64,000 nucleotides of DNA from Paraburkholderia sp. Tr-20389 (GCF_017104565.1 NZ_JAAGPD010000001.1:372001-436000), one strand, 5' to 3'; shown: positions 25,249 through 36,400, counted from the first letter of the stretch. The notes: generated by a model not told the origin, from the letters alone. A program made the numbers and translations.

Positions 25249-26553
25249 TCACCCCGGCCAGAACATACCGATCGCCGCCATGCCCATCACGGCCGTCGCC
25301 AGCCAACCGACCCAAAGCAGGATGCCTTGCAGTGCGAATGCCCCCATCACTGAGCGGTCGCTCGCCATCAGCATCACGAGAGCCATGATCGGTACGGCAG
25401 CGATCCCGTTGACGACCGCACTCCAGTAGAGCGCCTTGATAGGATCGAGGTGTGCGAATGTGAGTACTACACCGCCGAGTAGCGCAACTGCAATGACGGC
25501 GTAGAACTGTTTGGCCAGATTGACCTGCAACGCGAGGCTGTTGCGCCATTTCATCGCGCCTGCCGCTGCGTAGGCGGCCGACCCCGCCAGAACCGGTAAC
25601 GCAAGCAGGCCGGTGCCGACAATCCCGAGACTGAACAAGGCGAACGCCATCTCGCCGGCGATGGGTTTCAATGCACTTGCCGCATCGGCTGTCGTTTTCA
25701 CCTCGACGTGATGGACATGCAACGTCGCAGCAGCGGACAACATGATGAAAAACGCAACGGCATTCGATATGGCCATGCCGACCCACGTGTCGAAATTGAT
25801 CCGCTTGAGTTGCGTGCCTGCCTGCAACGGGGCACGCAAAAGAGGTTGCTGCGCCGGCTGAGACCTGATCTCCTCGACCTCCTGCGATGCCTGCCAGAAA
25901 AACAGATACGGGCTGATCGTCGTGCCTAGTACAGCAACGACTGTCGTCAGATAATCGGATGAAAACCTGACAGGCGGCTTCACCATGCCGAGCGCCACGG
26001 CTTTCCAGTCGATAGGGATGACGAACGCCAAAGCCACGTAGGAAAACAATGCAAGCGTGAGCCATTTCAGGATTCGTGCATAACGCTCATAAGGAACGAA
26101 AACCTGCAGCAATAGGGATGCTGTACCCAGAATGACGACGTATAGCTGGACAGGTCCGCCGAGCACGAGTTGGGTGGCGGCGCCCATTGCAGCGAGGTCG
26201 GCCGCTATGTTGATCGTGTTCGTAACCAGAAGGACTGCCACGGCAGCATAGAGGACCGGGGCCGGATAGCGACGCCGCAGATTCGTCGCAAGCCCCCGCC
26301 CTGTGACGCGCCCCAATCGCGCGCTCACCGACTGGATGGCAACCATCAGCGGATAGGACAGCAACATCGTCCAGAGCAGACCGAAGCCGAATTGCGCGCC
26401 CGCCTGCGTATAGGTGGCGATCCCGCTAGGATCGTCGTCCGCGGCGCCTGTTATGAGCCCTGGGCCGAGACGCTTCATCCATGATCGCTCTGCCTCGTCC
26501 TCGACGACGAGCTCCGGATCGATCTGTTTGTTCTCGTATGTTTTCATGGTCAT
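25249..26553 (-). CDS. NRAMP-related divalent metal transporter
   Basis: A 434-residue inner-membrane transporter with about 11 membrane helices. The helix-1 motif reads GAADDDPSGIATY, where classical manganese/iron NRAMPs have DPGN; the helix-6 region reads GTTISPYLFFWQASQEVEE. These features fit the NRAMP-related branch, some members of which carry magnesium instead of transition metals. The metal cannot be decided from sequence alone. A short inter-helix loop is unusually polar (QPAQQPLLRAPLQ). It is a single gene, convergent with the polyamine operon and separated from the next minus-strand gene by about 180 bases. Confidence 0.9.
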   Translation of the reverse strand: MTMKTYENKQIDPELVVEDEAERSWMKRLGPGLITGAADDDPSGIATYTQAGAQFGFGLLWTMLLSYPLMVAIQSVSARLGRVTGRGLATNLRRRYPAPVLYAAVAVLLVTNTINIAADLAAMGAATQLVLGGPVQLYVVILGTASLLLQVFVPYERYARILKWLTLALFSYVALAFVIPIDWKAVALGMVKPPVRFSSDYLTTVVAVLGTTISPYLFFWQASQEVEEIRSQPAQQPLLRAPLQAGTQLKRINFDTWVGMAISNAVAFFIMLSAAATLHVHHVEVKTTADAASALKPIAGEMAFALFSLGIVGTGLLALPVLAGSAAYAAAGAMKWRNSLALQVNLAKQFYAVIAVALLGGVVLTFAHLDPIKALYWSAVVNGIAAVPIMALVMLMASDRSVMGAFALQGILLWVGWLATAVMGMAAIGMFWPG

Positions 26554-26733
26554 CCCCAGCGAATCACCGGCCGCGCATAGGTTGCCGTTTCTGGAAACCA
26601 GTACTTTCTATGCCGAATGAGGTGACCGTCACGCGTTTGCGTTCCCGCAACGGACAGCCGGGGGCAGCCCAGGCGATAGCGCGCCGTCCAATCAGCGAGT
26701 CGGCGCCCTGCTCCCTTTCCCGCCCCGAAAACC

Positions 26734-29037
26734 TTAAACCTGCTCGCGGACGATCCGCACCGGAATCGACTTCGCTGCCGGCACCTTGCTCTCCTTTGCA
26801 TGATGCGAGAGCGGAATCAACGGATTGCATTCCGGGTAATAGCCCGCAGCACAGCCATCGGGCAGGTCGAAACTGACCACCCGGAATCCATCTACCCGGC
26901 GTTTGACGCCATCGGGCGAAACGGCCTCGAGCGATACCGTCATCCCTGCCTCGAGTCCTTGACGGGCGATATCCGCCGGGTTCATCAGCACTACCATCCG
27001 CGTGCCGCTGATGCCGCGAAAGCGGTCGTCGAGCCGATATATTGTCGTGTTGAACTGGCTGTCGCTGCGCAGCGTGAACAGACGCAGATCGACGGGGCTG
27101 CGTTCCGGCATGTCGGGGTCTTCGTGCAACGTCTCGGGCAGGCCAAACTCCGCTTTGCCGCTCTTCGTTTTCCATTTCCGTTCGCGCGCGGCGAGCGGCC
27201 GATGAAAACCGCCCGGCGTCCACAGGCGCGCATTGAAGTCGTGAAAGATGTCCGGATAGGTTTCGGCGATCGCGTCGCGGACCATCGCGTAGTCGTTGCT
27301 CCACGCTTCCCAGTCGACGGAGGAGTGGTCGAGCGTCGCCATCGCAATGCCCGCGACGATGGCCGGCTCTGACAGAAGCCGGTCGCTGGCGGGCAACGCG
27401 ACGCCACGCGAGCCGTGCATGCAGCCCGTGCTGTCCTCCATCGCGACCGCCTGCGGCTTGCCTTCACGCAGGTCGATCTCGATGCGGCTCAGGCACGGCA
27501 GCAAATACGACACCTCGCCATGCACGAGATGACTGCGATTGAGCTTGGTCGCCACGTTCACGGTCAGACGCAGCTTGCGCCACGCGGGTTCGATCGCGTA
27601 GCGGTCCGGCACCGACCTGACGAGGTTGCCGCCCAACTGCATGACGGCGCGCACACGCCCGTCGATGACGCCCTTGCAGGCGTCGACCGTCGACATGCCC
27701 TCTTCGCGCGGCGGTTCGAAACGATATTGCTCCGCCAGCTTGTCCAGTGGCGCCAGCCTGGGCTTTTCCGTGATGCCGACGGTGCGCTGGCCTTGCACGT
27801 TCGAATGCCCGCGAATCGGCGACGGTCCCGCGCCGGGCTTGCCGATATTGCCGCGCAGGAGCAGCAGATTGACGATCATGCGCACGTTCTGCACGCCCAG
27901 ACGATGCTGCGTGAGGCCCATGCCGTAATGGGCGATCACGGCGTTGGCGCGCATATAGGCGTCGGCCGCTTCGATCAGCGCCGTGCGCGGCAGGCCGCTG
28001 ACGCGCTCGATCGCTTCCCAGCCGGTGGCGCGCACATACGCGGTGAAGGCGTCGAAGCCTGTCGTGTGTGCTTCGATGAACGTCACGTCGACGATACGCG
28101 GGCGTCCTTCCGACTTCGCGAGATCGTCCGCTTCGATCACGGCCTTGCAGATACCGACCAGCGCGGCCGAATCCCCGCCCGCCTTCACCTGGTGATATTG
28201 GGTGCTGATCTGCGTCGCGCCCGGTTTGATCATCTGCATCGGCGACTGCGGATTGACGAAACTGACGAGCCCCGGCTCGCGGATCGGATTGAAGGTGATG
28301 ATGGGCACGCCGCGTTCGCGTGCCGCCTGCAGATCGTGCAGCATGCGCGGACTGTTGGTGCCGACGTTGTGGCCGAAGAAGAACATCAGGTCGGTATGCG
28401 CGAAATCGTCGAGCGTGATGGTGCCGACACCGACGCCGATCGCTTCCGTCAGTCCGACACTCGTGCTCTCGTGACACATGTTCGAACTGTCGGGCAGATT
28501 GTTGGTGCCGTACATGCGCGCGAACAGCTGATACATGTACGAGGTTTCGAGCGATGCGCGCCCCGACGTATAGAACACGGCGGCATCGGGATCGAGCGCG
28601 CGCAGTTCGCGGCCGATCTCGCCGAACGCGTGCTCCCAGGTGGTTTCGACATAGCGGTCAGTGGAGGGGTCCCAGCGCATCGGCGCGCACAGGCGCCCCG
28701 CTTCCTCGAGATCGTGATCGTGCCATGCTTCGAGTTCCGTCACCGTGTGCGCAGCGAAGAACTCGGGATCGACGCGGCGCGAAGTCAGATCCCATGCGGT
28801 CGCCTTTGCACCGCTCTCGCAGAACTCGAACGGATGCGAATGCGCGGGCTTGGCCCACGAACAGCTGACGCACATGAAGCCATCAGTCTTGTTCTGGTGA
28901 ACCAGCACCCGGCTCGTCGTGACGGGCGCGCCTTCATGCATCACTGCGCCCGCCACGGCCTTGACCGAGCCCCATCCTCCGCTCGCGTGCCGATACGCGT
29001 CTGTTTTCTTGTGCACCGTGCTCATCGTGTGCTCCAT
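26734..29037 (-). CDS. FdhF/YdeP family molybdopterin oxidoreductase
   Basis: A 767-residue molybdopterin enzyme of the FdhF/YdeP group (formate-dehydrogenase-like). Visible features: cysteine motif GFMCVSCSWAKPAHSHPFEF near residue 55, molybdopterin-domain stretches TSGRASLETSYMYQLFARMY, MCHESTSVGLTEAIGVGVG, FFFGHNVGTNSPRMLHDL and the C-terminal MopB domain (MVVLMNPADIARQGLEAG). E. coli YdeP is linked to acid resistance; the substrate of this family is not established. There is no N-terminal 4Fe-4S ferredoxin cassette. No fdhD or electron-transfer partner adjoins it. The start is ATG at 29037; a second in-frame ATG lies four codons inside. Confidence 0.92.
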   Translation of the reverse strand: MEHTMSTVHKKTDAYRHASGGWGSVKAVAGAVMHEGAPVTTSRVLVHQNKTDGFMCVSCSWAKPAHSHPFEFCESGAKATAWDLTSRRVDPEFFAAHTVTELEAWHDHDLEEAGRLCAPMRWDPSTDRYVETTWEHAFGEIGRELRALDPDAAVFYTSGRASLETSYMYQLFARMYGTNNLPDSSNMCHESTSVGLTEAIGVGVGTITLDDFAHTDLMFFFGHNVGTNSPRMLHDLQAARERGVPIITFNPIREPGLVSFVNPQSPMQMIKPGATQISTQYHQVKAGGDSAALVGICKAVIEADDLAKSEGRPRIVDVTFIEAHTTGFDAFTAYVRATGWEAIERVSGLPRTALIEAADAYMRANAVIAHYGMGLTQHRLGVQNVRMIVNLLLLRGNIGKPGAGPSPIRGHSNVQGQRTVGITEKPRLAPLDKLAEQYRFEPPREEGMSTVDACKGVIDGRVRAVMQLGGNLVRSVPDRYAIEPAWRKLRLTVNVATKLNRSHLVHGEVSYLLPCLSRIEIDLREGKPQAVAMEDSTGCMHGSRGVALPASDRLLSEPAIVAGIAMATLDHSSVDWEAWSNDYAMVRDAIAETYPDIFHDFNARLWTPGGFHRPLAARERKWKTKSGKAEFGLPETLHEDPDMPERSPVDLRLFTLRSDSQFNTTIYRLDDRFRGISGTRMVVLMNPADIARQGLEAGMTVSLEAVSPDGVKRRVDGFRVVSFDLPDGCAAGYYPECNPLIPLSHHAKESKVPAAKSIPVRIVREQV

Positions 29038-29303
29038 GAGTATTCTGGATGCGATGCAAGCATCCGCTGTGCCGCTTGCTTCTGGCTGGAATATCGCCGG
29101 CCTGCGCCCCGTCGTGCGGCCTGCCAGTCTTGATGGCTGCGCGGGCCCGACATATGCTCAGCACATGCACATCGAGCGATCGCGGTTCCTTGTGACCGGT
29201 GACCATCGCGCATCCGATCGAGCGTGTGGAGCATGACCGCACACCTGCGGCATCGCTGAAATGGAGCAAAGCGGCCTACCCATCCGCCGGAGAGGGAGCG
29301 CAC

Positions 29304-31910
29304 ATGTACGATCCTGCTCATTTCCTTCCATCGTTCGTCTGGCGCGCGGATCGGGCGGGCGTGGTGCGCTACGTCAACCCGTGGGCATCGAGCTACCTCG
29401 GCATCCCCGCGCCGCAGATACCTGGCCGCAGCTGGCACGAATTTGTTCATCCCGACGACATCGAACTGGTGCTCGACTCGCTACGCCAGATGCACGACGG
29501 CAACCTGCTGCGCAACGTCGACGTGCGCCTGCTGCGCGGCGATGGGGTCTTTCACTGGCACACGCTGCATTTGCAGGCGCAACGCGATGACAGCGGCCGC
29601 ATCGCCGATACCGTCGGCGTGGCAACGGACATTCATCATTGCCGGCACGCGTGGGCCATGTATGAGGCAAGTGAGCGGCGGCTGAAGGCCGCGTGCCAGG
29701 GCGGCGGCATGGGCGCATGGGAATGGGACATGAGAAGCCGGCATGTGCGCATGACCGAGCAGCTTGCCGAACTCTATTCGTTTCCACCAGGCACCGACGC
29801 AGTCGCGCTATCCGATTTGTGGGACCGGATTGCACCCGCGCAGCGCGAGACCTTTCAACAACGTGTTGCACAGGCACTCAAGCGCGGCGGGCCGTTCGAG
29901 CTCGATTTCCTGCTGGACAACGCAGACAATCCGCCGCGTTGGCTGCGCATGCGCGGCCATCCGGAATTCGACCAGAAAGGCGAGCTTTCCTGCGTTCACG
30001 GCGTTACGTTCGATATCTCGCGGCAGCGCGCCGCTGAAGACAAACTCATTCTGAGCGAGCGGCGCTATCGCGCGCTGGTTGAATCGACGGGTGCGCTCGT
30101 CTGGGCCGCGCATGCAGACGGAGAAATCCGTCCCGCCGATGAGCCGTGGGGCAAGTTCACCGGTGCAGACCCTCAGCGACTCGCGAACTGGGGATGGCTC
30201 GACTTTGTGCATCCCGACGATCGCGAGGTGGCACGCGAGGCGTGGCTGGCCGTCCTGCGTAATGGATCGGCGGGCACGATCACGTTTCGTATGCGCCGCT
30301 ACGACGGCCATTACCGGATGGTTCAGGCCCATGCGGCGCCCCTGTACGACGAACATGGCACGCTGCAAGAGTGGTTTGGTACGACAACCGATGTGACGGC
30401 GCAGCATGAAGCACAGGCCGCCATCGAAGCGCGCAGCCTGCGTCTGACCGTCGCCATGCAGGCCGCGGAAATCCATATTGTCGCGGTCGATCTCGCTTCA
30501 TGGACACTGTCGTTCGAAATGGGCGGCGAGCCACGCGTGGGTGAAACGCTCACGTATGAAGCCGCGCTGTCGCGCGTTCATCCCGACGATCGTCCCGTGC
30601 TCGACGGCTATGTGCGGCAGCTCGCGGCGGGCGACGACCCAGGCGCGCATTTCGAGTTTCGCGTGCTGAGCCCGCGTGGCGAACAATGGATGGAAGGCAG
30701 CGCCCTGCTTCAGCGAAGCGCCGACGGCAAACCGTTGCGTCTGATTGCGAGCGTCGTGGACATCACCGACCGCAAACGCATGGAGTTGATGCTGCGCGAA
30801 ACGGACCGTCGCAAGGACGAATTTCTCGCGATGCTGGCGCACGAACTGCGCAATCCGCTCGCGCCGATCCGCACGGCCATTGCGCTGTTCGAGAAGCAGA
30901 ACGGCAACGATCCACGTTCTGCAAGCCTCATCGAACTGATGCGCAGACAGACCGAGCACATGACGCGTATCGTCGACGATCTGCTCGAAGTGTCGCGTAT
31001 CACGCAAGGCCGGATCGCGCTTCAGCTTGAGCCGATTCTTGTTGGAACGGCCGTCTATCACGCGGTCGAGGCGATGGCTGCGTCCGTCGAAGCGCGCGGA
31101 CAGCACATCCAGGTCGACGTGTCCGACGCGACGGCGTGGGTTCGGGGCGACGTGACGCGGATCTCGCAGATCCTCGTGAACATCCTCAACAACGCGAGCA
31201 AATACACGCCCGAAGACGGCCGCATCTCGATCAGCGCGAGGGCTGACGAGATGTGGGTCGAGATCGTGACGACCGACACGGGCAGCGGCATTTCCGCCGA
31301 GCTTTTGCCGAAAGTATTCGAACTCTTTTCACAGGGAGAGCGCACGCTCGACCGTTCGAACGGCGGCCTCGGCATAGGGCTGTCGCTGGTCAAGAAACTG
31401 GTCGAACTGCATGACGGCACGATCACCGTGCAGAGCGAGGGCGAGGGTCACGGCACGACCGTTACGGTATGTCTGCCACGCCTTCATCATCACGAACGCC
31501 ATTCGGCACTCGTGTTGTCGGAGCCCGCCGCGATTGCCAAGCCGGTTGCACTGAGGCTGCTGATCGTCGACGATAATCGCGACGCCGCGGATTCGCTTGC
31601 GATGTTGTGCGAATCGGAAGGCCATTTCGCGCGCACCGCCTATTCCTCCGCAGAAGCGATCGAGGCCGCCGCACAGTTACAACCCGATGCCGCTTTGCTC
31701 GATATAGGGTTGCCCGATATCGACGGCTACGACCTGGCGCGCCGGCTCAGAGCAAAGGACGAAACGTCGCCGCTCCTGATCGCGATCACCGGCTATGGAC
31801 AAGCCGAAGACCGGCTCAGGGCACAATCGGCCGGCTTCGACTATCACTTCGTCAAGCCTGTCAATATCGAGAGCCTGCTCAAGCTGCTCTCCTCATTGAC
31901 GAAGCCTTGA
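29304..31910 (+). CDS. Multi-PAS hybrid sensor histidine kinase with receiver domain
   Basis: An 868-residue cytoplasmic hybrid kinase. At least three and probably four PAS domains occupy residues 1-490 (repeated PAS ends such as VHPDD and the PAC closing motif ASVVDITDRKRMEL). HisKA follows with phospho-acceptor His513 in MLAHELRNPLAPI. The HATPase has the N box (QILVNILNNASKYTP), G1 (DTGSGI) and G2 (SNGGLGIGLSLVKKL). A C-terminal receiver holds phospho-accepting Asp800 in LLDIGLPDIDGYDL. There are no membrane helices, so the signal is probably intracellular. The ATG at 29304 is chosen because GAGGGAG precedes it; an in-frame GTG at 29199 is less likely. No separate response regulator is adjacent. 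It is divergent from the FdhF/YdeP gene. Confidence 0.9.
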   Translation: MYDPAHFLPSFVWRADRAGVVRYVNPWASSYLGIPAPQIPGRSWHEFVHPDDIELVLDSLRQMHDGNLLRNVDVRLLRGDGVFHWHTLHLQAQRDDSGRIADTVGVATDIHHCRHAWAMYEASERRLKAACQGGGMGAWEWDMRSRHVRMTEQLAELYSFPPGTDAVALSDLWDRIAPAQRETFQQRVAQALKRGGPFELDFLLDNADNPPRWLRMRGHPEFDQKGELSCVHGVTFDISRQRAAEDKLILSERRYRALVESTGALVWAAHADGEIRPADEPWGKFTGADPQRLANWGWLDFVHPDDREVAREAWLAVLRNGSAGTITFRMRRYDGHYRMVQAHAAPLYDEHGTLQEWFGTTTDVTAQHEAQAAIEARSLRLTVAMQAAEIHIVAVDLASWTLSFEMGGEPRVGETLTYEAALSRVHPDDRPVLDGYVRQLAAGDDPGAHFEFRVLSPRGEQWMEGSALLQRSADGKPLRLIASVVDITDRKRMELMLRETDRRKDEFLAMLAHELRNPLAPIRTAIALFEKQNGNDPRSASLIELMRRQTEHMTRIVDDLLEVSRITQGRIALQLEPILVGTAVYHAVEAMAASVEARGQHIQVDVSDATAWVRGDVTRISQILVNILNNASKYTPEDGRISISARADEMWVEIVTTDTGSGISAELLPKVFELFSQGERTLDRSNGGLGIGLSLVKKLVELHDGTITVQSEGEGHGTTVTVCLPRLHHHERHSALVLSEPAAIAKPVALRLLIVDDNRDAADSLAMLCESEGHFARTAYSSAEAIEAAAQLQPDAALLDIGLPDIDGYDLARRLRAKDETSPLLIAITGYGQAEDRLRAQSAGFDYHFVKPVNIESLLKLLSSLTKP

Positions 31911-31955
31911 TGCGTGAGCTTCGATATCGATCCATACGGTGTGACGCTGCCGGCG

Positions 31956-33155
31956 TCAGAGGCCTTTGACGCGTTCCCACCCGTGCCGCACCGCAGCCTT
32001 GAACCGTTCCCACCCGCTGTCGGGATAACGGGACTCCCAATCCTCGCGTGCGCTCGCCTCGACCCGTTGCCAGTCCTGCTCGCGGTATCGCTCGTCCTGT
32101 CCGAGCGTGGTCCCATGTGTGTAGGCGCGCCGATATTCGTCATATGAGCCGCCCGTATCCGCATAGTGAGTTTCGTAATCTTTGCGGAACTCATCATCGT
32201 AGGGATCGTCGTCCAGCGGAGTACCGATGATGGGATCGCCGACAAGACCCGTCATCGGCGACTGTTCAGCGCGTACCGAACTCATGCCACCAGCCGACGG
32301 GCGGCCTGTGCCGCCTTTGAGCCGCGCGGACACATCCGACGATGTGCGAGCGAGCCCGACATCGGGTACTTCCGACACCTGTCGCTGCTTCTGTTGGGAG
32401 AACGGCAGCGTCTCCGGCTCCGCGGAACGCGTGGTGACCTGCTGCATCCCACTTACCATTGTCGGGTGGGCAGCGGCTGGCGTCTCCTCTTTCCGCGTGG
32501 CCGAGACATCGCTTGTGGTCGGGAGCACGCCATGAGCCGGCGATGTATCGCGCGGCGCGGCCGGCTCTTCCGTCGTCGTTCCCGTCGCGGACGCCATGCT
32601 CCATCCCGCCATGTCGGCCTCTTCGCTGAGCATAGGTACGTCTTCGGCGTTCACCGCGCCGCCCCGTTCGCTCGTTGACGATCCATGTTGCGCAGCCGGT
32701 TCGGCCGCGACCGCGCTGCCGCGATGCGGCAAGTCCTTCGCAATATCTGCATTGTCCGACCCGTTCCGCCACGCGTTCATGCGTTCCTCGATGTCGGCTG
32801 CGCCCATGCGGCGCATCACATCGCGAGCCAGATCGACCTGCATTTCGGACACGTCGGCGCTGACGACCGTCCCGCCGCGGCGGATGAATTCCCTGTAGTC
32901 CTCCGCTTCCGGCGGGTACTTGCCGCTCTCGAAGAGCCGGGCAAATAGTTGCTCGAGTTGATCGAATACCGGCGCGTGATGGCGCATTCCGCCGCTGCCT
33001 GGAGCATAAACACGCGGCCCCTTCTCGACGGCCGCACTGATCGACTTCGAGTAGATGGCGATATCCGCCTGCGCCACACCGGCCTCGCAGAGCGCCCGTT
33101 GCGCCGAACACGCTTCTGCATAGCCGTCGTACACGCCTATCACGGTTTGTCTCAT
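31956..33155 (-). CDS. Stress-protein-like protein with acidic disordered C-terminal half
   Basis: A 399-residue soluble protein. The first 110 residues resemble general stress protein 17M/DUF1269-like domains (TVIGVYDGYAEACSAQRALC, then REFIRRGGTVVSADVSE). The middle (about residues 130-320) is low-complexity, rich in Ala/Thr/Ser/Glu, and probably disordered. The C-terminal 80 residues hold Tyr/Asp/Arg-rich repeats (FRKDYETHYADTGGSYDEY, DWQRVEASAREDWESRYPDS) typical of stress-inducible small domains. The start at 33155 is set by GGGAG just upstream and by the beginning of the domain; the frame extends further upstream without sense. Function unknown. It sits between two sensor kinases and may belong to their stress response. 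Confidence 0.75.
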   Translation of the reverse strand: MRQTVIGVYDGYAEACSAQRALCEAGVAQADIAIYSKSISAAVEKGPRVYAPGSGGMRHHAPVFDQLEQLFARLFESGKYPPEAEDYREFIRRGGTVVSADVSEMQVDLARDVMRRMGAADIEERMNAWRNGSDNADIAKDLPHRGSAVAAEPAAQHGSSTSERGGAVNAEDVPMLSEEADMAGWSMASATGTTTEEPAAPRDTSPAHGVLPTTSDVSATRKEETPAAAHPTMVSGMQQVTTRSAEPETLPFSQQKQRQVSEVPDVGLARTSSDVSARLKGGTGRPSAGGMSSVRAEQSPMTGLVGDPIIGTPLDDDPYDDEFRKDYETHYADTGGSYDEYRRAYTHGTTLGQDERYREQDWQRVEASAREDWESRYPDSGWERFKAAVRHGWERVKGL

Positions 33156-33487
33156 GAGTGTCTCCCTGTCATTTCGGAGCGGCCTTTTCGCCACCTCTGT
33201 ACAAACCGCATACGCAACGCATGTGCCCGCCGGAGACCACTGCGCAACTGGCGACTTCATCCGCGCTGCGAGCCGCGGGTAATACAGATGTTCGACGGCG
33301 AGACGGTGAGACGATCGACCGCGCGATACGGAACAACTCCGTGTTCGAGCTGGACCATCGCGTCGTTCGCGTCGACGGCACGCTCGGACGGGTTCCACGC
33401 GCACCCGGCGACGACAATCCAGACAAATTGGGGGCGCGTTCCCGTTGATAAAATGGCGTGCACACGCCTGACGCTAAACTACGGTAG
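33156..33487. other. Divergent promoter region
   Basis: About 330 bases between the stress-like gene (minus) and the giant kinase (plus). No gene is seen. Promoters for both should lie here, but no clear -35/-10 pair stands out. A basic minus-strand frame here is a composition artefact. Confidence 0.4.
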
Positions 33488-36400
33488 ATGAACGCTCCAT
33501 ACGGCTCCGACGCAGGTAGCAGTGTCCAGATCCTGTGGGAGGACGGCGAGCGCGTCTTTTGCCGGAGCCGATCCCCGGATGGAAGCGATTGCGTGCTGAT
33601 CGCGCGCACCGCCGGCGAACATCCCCTGCCCGCCGTCCTCGATCGCCTTGCTCACGAATTTGCGCTGAAGGACCAGCTCGACGACATGTGGGCCGTGCGC
33701 CCAATCAGGCTGGTGCGCGAAAACGGACGAATCGCGCTGGTGCTCGCCGATCCCGGTGGCGAGCCGCTCGAACGGCTGGTCGGCGTACCCGGCGAGATGG
33801 AACGCGTCCTGTCCCACGCCGTTGGCATTGCCGCGGCCCTGGGCAAGCTCCATCAGCGTGGCCTCGTCCATAAGGACATCAAGCCCGCGCATATCCTGGT
33901 GAACTGCACGGACGGCCATGTCCGGCTGACGGGCTTTGGCATCGCGTCACCGCTGCCACGCGAGCGGCAATTGCCGCAGCCGCCGGAAACGATCGCCGGC
34001 ACCCTCGCCTACATGGCACCCGAGCAGACCGGCCGGATGAATCGTTCAATCGATTCGCGCAGCGACCTGTACGCGTTCGGGGTGACGCTCTATCAGATGC
34101 TCACCGGTACGCTGCCCTTCACGGCCACGGACCCGATGGAATGGGTGCATTGCCATGTTGCGCGCAAGCCGATGCCGCCTGCCGAGCGGATCGACACGAT
34201 TCCGCAGGCGATCTCGGACCTCGTGATGAAGCTGCTCGCCAAGACACCCGAAGAGCGCTATCAGACGGCAGCGGGCGTCGAACAGGATCTGCGGCGGTGC
34301 CTCGCCGAATGGCAGCGCCAGCACCACGTCAATGCCTTCCCGCTGGGCGAACACGACACGCCCGACCGGTTGACGATCCCGGAAAAGCTCTACGGACGGG
34401 AGCGCGAAGTCGACGCCATGGTCGCCGCGTTCGAGCGTGTCGTCACGAGCGGTACGCCCGAACTGGTGCTGGTGTCCGGTTATTCCGGCATCGGCAAGTC
34501 TGCGGTCGTCAATGAACTGCACAAGGTGCTGGTTCCGCCACGGGGACTCTTCGCGTCGGGCAAGTTCGACCAGTACAAGCGCGACATACCGTATTCGACT
34601 CTGATACAGGCTTTTCAGGGCCTGGTGCGCCCGCTTCTTGGCAAGCGGGAATCGGAACTGGCGCTCTGGCGCGACGCATTGATCAGGACACTCGGACCGG
34701 ATGCGCGGCTCGTGACCGACCTGATTCCCGAGCTGAAGCTCATCATCGGCGAACAGCCGGCCGTCCCGGAACTCGACTCGCATCAGGCGCAACGCCGTTT
34801 CCAGCTTGTCTTCCGCCGCTTCATGGGCGTCTTTGCGCGACGCGAGCATCCGCTGGCGCTTTTTCTCGACGATCTGCAATGGCTCGACGCCGCGACACTC
34901 GAACTGATCGAGGATCTCCTGACCCGCTCGGATCTGCAGTACCTGATGCTGATCGGCGCGTATCGCAACAACGAGGTGGATGCCACGCATCCGTTGATGC
35001 GTAAGCTCGATGCAATGAGGCGCGCAGGCGCGAGGCTCGATGAGATTGCGCTCGCCCCGCTCGCCCGCGAGCACGTAACACAGCTGATCACGGAAGCGCT
35101 TTTCTGCGAGCCGGAACGTGCTGCCCCGCTTGCGCACCTCGTGCACGCGAAGACGGCCGGCAATCCATTCTTCGTCATCCAGTTTCTGCATGCACTCGGT
35201 GACGAGGGGTTGCTCACCTTCGATCACGACACGGCCAACTGGCGCTGGGACCTGCGCCACATTCACGACAAGGGATACGCCGACAACGTGGTGGACCTGA
35301 TGGTCGCGAAGCTGAAGCGTTTGTCGACGGGAACACAGGGCGCGTTACAGCAGCTCGCCTGTCTCGGCAACAGCGCGTCGGCCGCGATGCTGACGCAGGT
35401 GTTCGGCATCTCGACGCAGAAGGTCCGTGCGCTGCTGCGCCCGGCTGTCGATCATGAACTGGTCGAACTGCGGGACAACGCCTACCGGTTCCTGCACGAC
35501 CGTGTGCAGGAAGCCGCCTATTCGATGATCCCGGAACATTCGCGCGCCGACGCCCATCTGCGTATCGGGCGGCTGCTCGCGGCGCAAACACCCGCTGACA
35601 AACGTGAAGAGGCGATCTTCGAGATCGTCAGTCAGCTCAACCGTGGCGCGGCACTGGTGACCTCGCGGGACGAACGCGAGCAGCTTGCCCGGTTCAACCT
35701 GATCGCCGGCCGGCGAGCGAAAGCGTCGACGGCCTATTCGTCCGCGCTCGCCTATCTGACTACGGGCGCGGAACGCCTGCAGGACGATTGCTGGGAGGAC
35801 GAACATGAACTGATGTTTGCGCTGCAGTTGAACCGTGCCGAATGCGAATTTCTCACCGGCCGGTTAGCGCTCGCCGAAGAGCGCCTGGCGATGCTGTCAC
35901 ATCGCGCCGCGACCACCGTCGAACAGGCGCATGTCGCGTGTCTGCGCATGGACGTCTACCTGACGCTCGATCTCAGCGGCCGCGCCGTCGACGTCTGTCT
36001 GGACCATCTCCGGCAAGTCGGCATCGACTGGTCGGCGCATCCGGAAGAGACCGACGTGCAGCGGGAATACGGAAATATCGTCGCCCGGCTTGCGGGCCGC
36101 ACGATCGGTTCGCTCGTCGATTTGCCCCTGATGCAAGACCCGGCATCCCTCTCGACCGCTGATGTGCTCAGCAAGCTCCTGAGGCCGGCATGGTTCACCG
36201 ATGCCAATCTGGCCTCCCTGACGATATGCAAGGTCATCAGTCTTAGCCTCGAACGTGGCAACTGCGATGCGTCGTGTTTTGCGTACGTCATGTTTCCGCG
36301 GATCGCCGGGCCGCGCTTTCGCGACTATCAGGCCGGATTCGAGTTCGGCCAGCTTGGCTACGAACTGGTCGAACGACGCGGGCTCAAACGTTTCGAGGCC

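Noticed and set aside
27415-29133. A 572-codon plus-strand frame antisense to the FdhF/YdeP gene
   Set aside because: Mirror of the real gene; it shows no family motif and has the composition of a shadow frame.
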